A stretch of DNA of 7,475 nucleotides from Candidatus Woesearchaeota archaeon (GTDB lineage: Archaea > Nanobdellota > Nanobdellia > Woesearchaeales > UBA11716), in the NCBI GenBank assembly GCA_013329175.1, contig DUKR01000004.1, positions 409 to 7,883 on the forward strand, given 5' to 3'. Of this stretch, positions 1 through 5,340 are shown one piece after another. The notes under the pieces are model-generated. The model saw nothing but the letters and a program-made list of their open reading frames with translations. It was not told where the DNA came from and did not search any database. Position 1 is the stretch's first letter. Every line of letters starts with the position of its first letter. Made by a program: the position numbers and the translations under genes.

Positions 1-148
1 ACGACGGAATTTTCAAGAGCAATTTCGCCGCTGGCGAGAGGAGGAACAAAGCCAAAGCGCCAGGGGGCAAAACCAGCATTAGGTAATGCCTTCTTTAGGT
101 AATGCCTTTTTGGTGAATGGTGCCCATCTTACGATATCATCAAAGCCA
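1..148. other. Left-edge region, no resolved gene
   Basis: No supported gene. All three rightward frames are open from the edge and close at about 82-102; the frame ending with the stop at 84-86 has a basic tail and could be the C-terminus of a gene entering from the left. On the leftward strand a frame is open from 128 to the edge but has no ATG, GTG or TTG, so it could only be a remnant. The frames conflict and none can be chosen from this sequence alone. The second half holds a short direct repeat, annotated separately. Confidence 0.4.
79..108. repeat. 14-bp direct repeat, two copies
   Basis: TTAGGTAATGCCTT occurs at 79-92 and again at 95-108, a 16-base period. The first copy also makes a small hairpin, GCATT at 76-80 with AATGC at 85-89. 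A looser pair of the core AATGCC recurs at 506-511 and 520-525, on the other side of the palindrome and tandem repeat described below. The function is unknown. Confidence 0.75.
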
Positions 149-329
149 GCGTTTTTCACTCCAGCAGAAAACCGTTTGTGGTGCCGTCGGCTCGCATCCC
201 GCTCTCGCTAAGACGCTAACCGACATCCCGGGATGGGGCGTCCCCTTGTCGGTTGCGATGGATGCAGGGCTGGAGATGCTCACGACAGTGACGGCACCAC
301 AGGTTTTTTGCTCGGGGAGTGAAAAACGC
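149..329. repeat. 181-bp near-palindrome with 40-base inverted arms
   Basis: The arms 149-188 and 290-329 are nearly perfect reverse complements. The pairs are 149-162 with 316-329 (14 bp unbroken), 163-166 with 309-312, a possible G-T wobble 167-308, 168-173 with 302-307, and 177-188 with 290-301 (12 bp unbroken). The breaks are two three-base bulges, 174-176 and 313-315. The interior also folds: 214-216 plus 218-225 pair with 247-257 around a bulged T217, capped by GGGG 235-238 with CCCC 242-245. It looks like either a short non-autonomous inverted-repeat element (MITE-like) or the template of a long hairpin RNA. I see no convincing target-site duplication. Short frames crossing it exist on both strands and look alike only because of the symmetry. 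Confidence 0.85.
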
Positions 330-344
330 AAAGGAAGGGGAAGA

Positions 345-392
345 AGCAGGCAGCACAGCAGAAAACATAGCAGGCAACACAGCAGGCAACCT
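345..392. repeat. 12-bp tandem repeat, four units
   Basis: Four consecutive 12-base units run without a gap: AGCAGGCAGCAC (345-356), AGCAGAAAACAT (357-368), AGCAGGCAACAC (369-380) and AGCAGGCAACCT (381-392). All share AGCAG, and units 1, 3 and 4 share AGCAGGCA. The array starts 16 bases after the palindrome ends. A period of 12 keeps reading frame, so any overlapping frame gets tetrapeptide repeats (SRQH/SRKH rightward), but no gene is supported here. It is a minisatellite-like array, not a CRISPR: there are no spacers and the unit is too short. Confidence 0.8.
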
Positions 393-587
393 TCACCTCA
401 GTATTAGAGCGCTGCACGGGTGTGGGACAGAATAGCTTTATGCTAGCCAGTCTAAATTGTGCCATAGCATCGTACAGAAGCATGCTATAGTAGCGATCCT
501 GGCGCAATGCCTTTATCCTAATGCCACTATATTTTACCCTCTCTATTGCTTAGGACACAGGCAACTTATCATCCTGAGCAACTACCC
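393..587. other. Non-coding stretch downstream of the CoA operon
   Basis: I see no gene. The stretch holds a small inverted repeat, ATAGCAT 464-470 with ATGCTAT 482-488 around an 11-base loop, the paired AATGCC motif at 506-511 and 520-525, and an A/T-rich tract at 527-536 that resembles a TATA box on either strand. Leftward transcripts of the CoA operon must end in or beyond this stretch. No clear U-rich terminator follows the pantoate kinase stop. Confidence 0.45.
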
Positions 588-1406
588 CTACAGCACATAA
601 GCTCCTTGCTCACTAATCATTGCCTCTTCGCACCCCTTAAACTGCGAATCGGAAAACACTGCATTCCCGAGCATAATCATTGACGCATGGCCGCCTCTGG
701 AAGTGATTGTGCCAACCAGCTCCCTCACCTGCTTATCAGCCAGAAGCCCGCTCTCCTCAGCAAACTGCAACGACACCTTCAGGATATCAGGGAATGATGG
801 ATGAGGCAGGCTGGATACAGCCTCTAAAGCCTTCTCGCCAGCCATGTTGATTAGCTTCTCCTTTGCCCTGTCGGTGATGACCGACGCAGTGTCAAGAGGC
901 CCAAAGACCTTGTAATATGCCTTCCCCGTTATCCCAAGCCGCTCAGCCTCAAGCGGAGAGCCAGGCATTGACTTCATCAGAAACCCGCCCAGATACTGCG
1001 CAGTAATGTCCCCTAATCCCGTGTGCGCCATCACCTCGGCAGCGTGGGAAAGCATGGCAAGCTGTTCGGCAGTCTTCCCTAAGGAAAGCAGCGCGTTCAC
1101 GGCATACGCAGAAGCAAGCGTTGCAGCCCCAGACAGCCCAAATCCACACCCAAACAAAAGCTCAGAGGAAAGCTCGATGAGCAGGGGCTTATCCGTCAGC
1201 CGCGCCAGGACAATGCTCACGGGAGAAATCACAACATGCTTCCCATGCAGCAGCACCTCAGCCTTTGATGCCAAGGATGCTGTTGCGGTAACCCCTTTGT
1301 CAATGGTGAAGCCTATTCCAAGAGAATGCGTCGTCTCAGGGGTATCCCCGCGAACAATCCTGAAAATGCATGAGAGGTTCGCTGGAGCAAAAGCAGATGC
1401 CCTCAT
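588..1406 (-). CDS. Pantoate kinase (archaeal PoK, GHMP superfamily)
   Basis: Phosphorylates pantoate with ATP to 4-phosphopantoate, the archaeal replacement for the bacterial pantothenate kinase step; the product is then joined to beta-alanine by phosphopantothenate synthetase. It is a cytosolic enzyme. The 272-residue protein shows GHMP-kinase features: an N-terminal APANLS segment at 8-13, a glycine-rich phosphate-binding loop GCGFGLSGAATL at 86-97, the AHTGLGDITAQYLGG segment at 127-141 that I associate with the PoK branch, and a C-terminal SMIMLGN motif at 242-248. Its length fits the family. The ATG overlaps the coaBC stop as ATGA (1403-1406) with no strong Shine-Dalgarno, so translation is probably coupled to coaBC. 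It is the last gene of the panB-coaBC-PoK operon, and the pathway context agrees with the call. Homoserine kinase or mevalonate kinase is much less likely given these motifs and neighbours. Confidence 0.9.
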   Translation of the reverse strand: MRASAFAPANLSCIFRIVRGDTPETTHSLGIGFTIDKGVTATASLASKAEVLLHGKHVVISPVSIVLARLTDKPLLIELSSELLFGCGFGLSGAATLASAYAVNALLSLGKTAEQLAMLSHAAEVMAHTGLGDITAQYLGGFLMKSMPGSPLEAERLGITGKAYYKVFGPLDTASVITDRAKEKLINMAGEKALEAVSSLPHPSFPDILKVSLQFAEESGLLADKQVRELVGTITSRGGHASMIMLGNAVFSDSQFKGCEEAMISEQGAYVL

Positions 1407-2602
1407 AGCCGCTCAATGGCCCCCTGCAGGATGATGCGGGAAAGCTCCTGCTTTGTCCCCTCATGCATGGCTATCTCCCCGTCAGCATGCACCATGATAA
1501 CCATGCTGCGCTCAGAGCCAAAGGGATGTCCGGCAATGTCATTGGCAATGACAAGATCTGCATGGGCTGAATCAATCACCTGCTTTGCAGCGGCAATCAA
1601 CTCCTTTTCGCCTGCGCCGCTAAGCGCCTTGAATCCTACCAGATAAGCCTGAGGATTTGCTGCCTTCACGAGTGATATCAGCTTGGGCGCAGGCACAAGG
1701 GACAGCGACAGTTCCTTCGACGAATGGATTTTTCCTGCAACCCTTTCCTTCACCCGAAAATCAGGGACCGCAGCAGCGCAAACCACAAGGCAGGCATCAG
1801 CACATTCCCTCTTCATGGCTTCCTCAAGTGACCTGCTGGTAGGCGTGGGAACAACGCGAACCTTCCCCCTTGGCTGCACCTCAGCCCTGCCCAGAAGAAG
1901 CGCTACCTCTGCCCCCATCCGTGACGCAGCCTCAGCCAAAGCAATGCCAAACTTTCCTGAGCTATGGTTCGTGATTGAGCGCACGCCATCGAGAGGCTCA
2001 GCAATAGCTCCTGCACTGACCACCACTTTCTTGCCGAGAAGGATACCTGAAAGGGAAAGCTGCTCCTCTATCTCAGCAACGATTTCATCAGGCTCGGGAA
2101 GCCTTCCTTTCCCTGCATATCCGCAGGCAAGGTTGCCTTCAGCAGGCTCAACCACCATAATTCCCCTTTTCCTCAGGGTGGCGACATTCTCCTGCACGCA
2201 GGGGTTCTCCCACATGTGGCAGTTCATCGAAGGAAAAACCATGATTTGCGACTGCACGGCAAGCGCGGTGGTAGTCAGGAGGTCATCAGCAATCCCATGA
2301 GCAAGCTTTGCGATGACGTTGGCAGTTGCTGGCGCTACGACAAACAGTTCAACTGCATCTGCAAGGGTGATGTGGTCGCTTTTGGCTTCATCCCTGTACT
2401 CTTTCCATGAATACCCTTTCGTCCACTGGCTCCTGTGCACGGGAACGAGAGTATTCTCAAGTTCAGCGAGAGGAAGAAGGTGCTGCACGTGCTCTGTTAT
2501 GATAATCTCAACTGCATGCTTTTCTTTGAGCCTCTCCACTACCTCTATCATCTTGTAGCATGCAATCCCTGCGCTGATGCCGATGAGGATGGTTTTGGGC
2601 AT
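1403..2602 (-). CDS. coaBC: Bifunctional CoaBC: phosphopantothenate-cysteine ligase / phosphopantothenoylcysteine decarboxylase
   Basis: Joins cysteine to 4'-phosphopantothenate (CoaB) and decarboxylates the product to 4'-phosphopantetheine with FMN (CoaC). The N-terminal CoaC half (about 1-180) shows the nucleotide-binding start GISAGIACYK at 8-17, the catalytic His at 77 in HITLAD, the FMN motif APATAN at 90-95, the substrate clamp PSMN at 124-127 (PAMN in many homologues) followed by MW, and Cys160 in ACG, the flap residue that reduces the enethiol intermediate. The CoaB half (about 190-399) shows VVSAGAIAEPLDGVR at 194-208, NHSSGK at 212-217 with the acyl-intermediate Asn212, AAAVPDFR at 276-283, a lysine at 291 in the position of the E. 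coli active-site Lys, and ANDIAG at 353-358. The 399-residue length is normal for the fusion. It begins 8 bases after panB and overlaps pantoate kinase by 4. Confidence 0.96.
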   Translation of the reverse strand: MPKTILIGISAGIACYKMIEVVERLKEKHAVEIIITEHVQHLLPLAELENTLVPVHRSQWTKGYSWKEYRDEAKSDHITLADAVELFVVAPATANVIAKLAHGIADDLLTTTALAVQSQIMVFPSMNCHMWENPCVQENVATLRKRGIMVVEPAEGNLACGYAGKGRLPEPDEIVAEIEEQLSLSGILLGKKVVVSAGAIAEPLDGVRSITNHSSGKFGIALAEAASRMGAEVALLLGRAEVQPRGKVRVVPTPTSRSLEEAMKRECADACLVVCAAAVPDFRVKERVAGKIHSSKELSLSLVPAPKLISLVKAANPQAYLVGFKALSGAGEKELIAAAKQVIDSAHADLVIANDIAGHPFGSERSMVIMVHADGEIAMHEGTKQELSRIILQGAIERL

Positions 2603-2607
2603 GATTG

Positions 2608-2612
2608 CTCCT
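2608..2612 (-). promoter_or_regulatory. Shine-Dalgarno site of coaBC
   Basis: AGGAG on the leftward strand lies 5 bases before the coaBC ATG and overlaps the panB stop codon (2611-2613). It is the clearest ribosome binding site in the window, and it belongs to an operon-internal gene, whereas the promoter-proximal genes appear leaderless. Confidence 0.75.
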
Positions 2613-3339
2613 AAGCTCCCTTCACCTCATCCCGATACCGCTTAGCAGCATCGCCAATAATAGAGCGCAAATCACAATACTTTTTTGCAAACGAAGGAGC
2701 CTTTGCATACAGCCCGAGAAAGTCATGCGAAACAAGCACCTGGCCGTCACAATGCTTCCCGGCACCGATGCCGATAGTCGGAATAGATAGCTTTGCAGTT
2801 ATCACCCTGGCAACCTCGTTAGGGATGCACTCAAGGACAACGGAAAAGGCGCCAGCCTTCTCTATTGCAAGCGCCATTGATAATATTTCATTCGCTTCCT
2901 CATCGGTCTTTCCCTTCTTTTCAAACTTTATGGCAGTCTGGGGCAGTAAGCCAACGTGGCCCATCACTGCAATGTCTTCTGAGACAAGCGCGTACACTAT
3001 CTCTGGCTTCCCTTCAGGCTTCACTGCCCTTGCCCCCGCCATGACAAGCTTTTTGGCATGAGAGACGGCAGCCTCAGGCACCACGTCACTCTTGTAGGGA
3101 AGATCAGCAACAACCATGGCATGTGAAGCCGCTTTTGCAACAGCTTGCGTGTGCTCCTGCATCATCAGCAAGGTCACTGAGCGGGTATTCTCCTCTCCAT
3201 ACACCACCATCCCCATCGAGTCACCGACAAGCAGGATGTCAACGTAAGGGTCAAGCGCCTGTGCTATCGCAAATTCATACGCTGTCAGCACAGCAATCTT
3301 CTCCCTCCCTTTCATGGCGATGATGGCGCTGATGTCCAT
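2611..3339 (-). CDS. panB: Ketopantoate hydroxymethyltransferase (3-methyl-2-oxobutanoate hydroxymethyltransferase)
   Basis: Transfers a hydroxymethyl group from 5,10-methylene-tetrahydrofolate (or the archaeal pterin equivalent) to 2-oxoisovalerate, giving ketopantoate, the committed step to pantoate. From the chosen start the protein has 242 residues, slightly shorter than bacterial PanB. Motifs in order: VGDSMGMVVYG at 38-48 with metal-binding Asp40, VADLPY at 77-82 with Asp79, VKPEG at 106-110 with the substrate lysine 107, MGHVGLLPQ at 126-134, LECIP at 169-173 with the catalytic base Glu170, and IGIGAG at 189-194 followed by DGQVLVSHD. An in-frame ATG at 3433-3435 would add 32 residues unlike PanB and cover the promoters, so I chose 3339: it matches the family N-terminus and lies 26-27 bases after a TATA box. 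It is the first gene of the CoA operon. Confidence 0.94.
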   Translation of the reverse strand: MDISAIIAMKGREKIAVLTAYEFAIAQALDPYVDILLVGDSMGMVVYGEENTRSVTLLMMQEHTQAVAKAASHAMVVADLPYKSDVVPEAAVSHAKKLVMAGARAVKPEGKPEIVYALVSEDIAVMGHVGLLPQTAIKFEKKGKTDEEANEILSMALAIEKAGAFSVVLECIPNEVARVITAKLSIPTIGIGAGKHCDGQVLVSHDFLGLYAKAPSFAKKYCDLRSIIGDAAKRYRDEVKGA

Positions 3340-3361
3340 GCCATTAGCGTTGCACGGCGAG

Positions 3362-3369
3362 CTATAAAA
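3362..3369 (-). promoter_or_regulatory. TATA box for panB-coaBC-pantoate kinase operon
   Basis: TTTTATAG on the leftward strand is centred about 26.5 bases before the panB ATG at 3339, the usual TATA-to-start-site distance in archaea. No Shine-Dalgarno sequence lies between, so transcription probably starts at or next to the ATG. The box faces away from the tatD TATA box about 17 bases away in the same divergent region. Confidence 0.7.
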
Positions 3370-3377
3370 AAGTGTTG

Positions 3378-3387
3378 CTTTAAAAAG
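3378..3387 (+). promoter_or_regulatory. TATA box for tatD-radical SAM operon
   Basis: CTTTAAAAAG is centred about 26.5 bases before the ATG at 3409 and resembles an archaeal TATA box. No good ribosome binding site precedes the ATG, so a leaderless transcript is likely. The two divergent boxes share a 69-base intergenic region, so a regulator bound between them could affect both operons. Confidence 0.68.
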
Positions 3388-3408
3388 AAAGCAGGAAACA
3401 AGCCATGC

Positions 3409-4161
3409 ATGCCCCTTGCAGATGTCCACTGCCACCTTGACCTATTCAATAACGAGGAGATAAAGGAAGTCATCAGAAGGGCGCAGGATGCGCAGCTTAA
3501 GGCAATCATCACTAATGGCATCAATCCGGAAAGCAACAGGAAAACGCTTGACCTGGCCAAGCGGTTCCCTCTCGTCAGGCCTGCCCTTGGTCTCTACCCA
3601 ACTGACGCGATAAAGCTCAGAGGCGAGGAGATAGAGGATGAGCTGGAGTTCATACAAAAGAACAAAGATGCCATTGCAGCAATCGGCGAGGTGGGGCTTG
3701 ACAACACCGCAAAAGACAATGGCCTGCTCAAGCGCCAGGGGGAAATCCTTGAAAAGCTCATCGCCCTATCAGAAAAGATGCGAAAGCCCCTCATCCTCCA
3801 CACGAGAAAGGCGGAGCAGGAGGCCATTGATATGCTGGAAAGCGCCAGCGTCAAAAATCCCCTCCTCCACTGCTTCTGTGGCAAGTTAAAGCTTGTCAGA
3901 AGGGCAGCTGACAACGGCTACCACTTCTCAATCCCCGCTGCAATTGTTCGCATGGAGCACTTCCAGAAAGTCGTTGAGATGCTCCCACTGCCTCAACTCC
4001 ATGCAGAGACAGATTCCCCCTACCTCTCTCCTTACAAAGAGCAGAAGAACGAGCCTTCATTCATTATTGAGTCTGTCAGAAAGATTGCAGAAATAAAGAG
4101 CATGACCATCGAGGATACCGCAGGCAATCTCTTTATGAACTACCAGAAGATCTTCACGTAA
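3409..4161 (+). CDS. TatD-family metal-dependent hydrolase (putative DNase)
   Basis: A 250-residue TIM-barrel amidohydrolase of the TatD family, in which characterised members are metal-dependent 3'-5' exonucleases or DNases; some relatives deacylate D-aminoacyl-tRNA. All expected metal ligands are visible: His7 and His9 in DVHCHLD, Glu94 in GEVGLD at 93-98, His131 in ILHTRKAEQEA, His154 in LHCFCG, and Asp202 in ETDSPYLSP at 200-208. GLYP at 61-64 stands where many bacterial members have GIHP. The length is normal and no signal peptide is seen, so it is cytosolic. The ATG is leaderless behind a TATA box. The radical SAM gene starts 3 bases after its stop, so the two are almost surely cotranscribed. 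The fold and family are secure, but the substrate cannot be read from the sequence. Confidence 0.92.
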   Translation: MPLADVHCHLDLFNNEEIKEVIRRAQDAQLKAIITNGINPESNRKTLDLAKRFPLVRPALGLYPTDAIKLRGEEIEDELEFIQKNKDAIAAIGEVGLDNTAKDNGLLKRQGEILEKLIALSEKMRKPLILHTRKAEQEAIDMLESASVKNPLLHCFCGKLKLVRRAADNGYHFSIPAAIVRMEHFQKVVEMLPLPQLHAETDSPYLSPYKEQKNEPSFIIESVRKIAEIKSMTIEDTAGNLFMNYQKIFT

Positions 4162-4164
4162 ACC

Positions 4165-5307
4165 ATGGCGCAAAAAACAGCAGTTGTCAGAAGGACACCC
4201 TACCGCTCTTTTGCCTTAGGCTCCCTCCCCAAAGGATGCAGGCTTTGCGCTGCTGGAAAAAAATCAGTCTTCTTCATTACAGGCGTCTGCAACGCAGGCT
4301 GCTTCTTCTGCCCCATCTCAGAGCAGAAAAAGAACAACGACGTCATATTCATCAATGAGCGCCCGGTAAAGAAAAACAATGACGTCATCGGGGAGATCAA
4401 TGCCTGCCGCTCAGAAGGCGTGGGAATAACAGGAGGCGATCCCTTAGCAAGGATTGACCGGACCTGCGCATACATAAGGAAGCTCAAAGAAAGATACGGC
4501 AAAGGCTTCCACATCCATCTCTATACTCCCCTTGCCCTCGTCACGGATGACAAGCTTAAAAGGCTCCACGGGGCGGGTCTTGACGAGGTACGCTTTCATC
4601 TCTTTTTAAACGACCGGAAGCGATGGCCAATCCTTGAGAAAGCAACAGGATACTCATGGGACGTCGGCGTTGAGATTCCTGTCCTTCCAAAGATGGAGAG
4701 GGCAACAAAAGAGCTCATTGATTTCATCGCTGGAAAAGTGAAGTTCCTCAACCTCAACGAGCTGGAATACTCCGACACCAACGCTTCTGGCATGGAGCGA
4801 TTCGGCTACGCCACAAAGGGCGCTGCCTCTTACGCTATCAGCGGCTCAGAAGAGCTGGCAAAGCGGCTTCTTTGCTATTGCAAAGGAAGAATACCAAGCG
4901 TCCACTACTGCACCGCATCGCTCAAAGACAGCATCCAGATGGCTCGGCGCATCAGAAGGCGCGCAAAGACTGTTCGGAAAGGCTATCAGAGCCTAACCAG
5001 AGAGGGCATGATAAGGACTGGAGCGCTCTACATCCCAGAATTAGCTCCTGGTATCGGCTACAGGAAGCAACTGACGCAGGAGAACAGAAAGAATGCTCTT
5101 GCGGCATTGAGAGCGGCGTTGCCAAAAGTCAGAGAGCTTGACAGCACGCAGGGCATGGACATTGATACCTGCAAGCCCAGAATCACTGCTTCTCCTGCAT
5201 TCATCAGAAAGAGCAAAAGAAAGCTAAAAGAGCTTGGCCTGCTTCCTGCAATCGTTGAAGAATACCCAACCTGGGACGCCTTTGAAGTGTCGGTTGACCT
5301 CCTCTGA
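4165..5307 (+). CDS. Uncharacterised radical SAM protein (pyruvate formate-lyase activase-like)
   Basis: A 380-residue radical SAM enzyme. The [4Fe-4S] motif CX3CX2C is at Cys42, Cys46 and Cys49 in CNAGCFFCP, and the SAM-binding glycine motif ITGGDPL is at 88-94, followed by further barrel segments including HIHLYTPLAL at 116-125 and VGVEIPVLP at 167-175. Other cysteines are arranged suggestively: CxxC at 25-28 just before the radical SAM motif, and Cys237, Cys239 and Cys249 in a CYC...HYCTASLKD segment, which could bind a second cluster. The overall pattern resembles archaeal proteins described as related to pyruvate formate-lyase activating enzyme (I believe COG2108), whose substrate is not known to me. 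It begins 3 bases after the tatD stop with no separate promoter, so it shares that transcript. A short duplicated segment lies at residues 55-75. The superfamily call is firm; the function is open. Confidence 0.88.
   Translation: MAQKTAVVRRTPYRSFALGSLPKGCRLCAAGKKSVFFITGVCNAGCFFCPISEQKKNNDVIFINERPVKKNNDVIGEINACRSEGVGITGGDPLARIDRTCAYIRKLKERYGKGFHIHLYTPLALVTDDKLKRLHGAGLDEVRFHLFLNDRKRWPILEKATGYSWDVGVEIPVLPKMERATKELIDFIAGKVKFLNLNELEYSDTNASGMERFGYATKGAASYAISGSEELAKRLLCYCKGRIPSVHYCTASLKDSIQMARRIRRRAKTVRKGYQSLTREGMIRTGALYIPELAPGIGYRKQLTQENRKNALAALRAALPKVRELDSTQGMDIDTCKPRITASPAFIRKSKRKLKELGLLPAIVEEYPTWDAFEVSVDLL
4327..4389 (+). repeat. Internal duplication KKNNDVI in the radical SAM gene
   Basis: The bases at 4327-4347 and 4369-4389 agree at 17 of 21 positions, 42 bases apart. 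They encode KKNNDVI at residues 55-61 and again at 69-75, just after the cluster-binding cysteines. All four differences are synonymous. The copies keep reading frame. This could be an old tandem duplication of a 14-residue segment or convergence. Confidence 0.6.
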
Positions 5308-5340
5308 CAGAAAAGCAGGGATTGCTTGTGGGCTTATGGA

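Noticed and set aside
142..333. Target-site duplication AAAG flanking the palindrome (142-145 and 330-333)
   Set aside because: The left copy is separated from the arm by three bases and four bases can match by chance, so it is not evidence of insertion.
345..392. CRISPR array
   Set aside because: The units are 12 bases and contiguous, with no spacers and no cas genes nearby.
117..407. Rightward 96-codon frame with SRQH-type repeats at its end
   Set aside because: It runs through the palindrome and the 12-bp array, so both its length and its repetitive C-terminus follow from the DNA repeats. A mirror-image frame on the other strand (140-331) has similar residues for the same reason. There is no promoter or ribosome site.
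1006..2300. Rightward frames opposite pantoate kinase and coaBC (1006-1434, 1683-2300)
   Set aside because: Antisense shadows of genes with intact catalytic motifs; no family features or promoters.
3340..3435. Upstream in-frame start for panB at 3435
   Set aside because: It would add 32 residues not matching PanB, overlap the tatD start and cover both TATA boxes. The ATG at 3339 fits the family and the promoter spacing.
5308..5340. Terminator between the convergent radical SAM and Cys-repeat genes
   Set aside because: The 33 bases have no U-rich run of useful length on either strand and no good hairpin.
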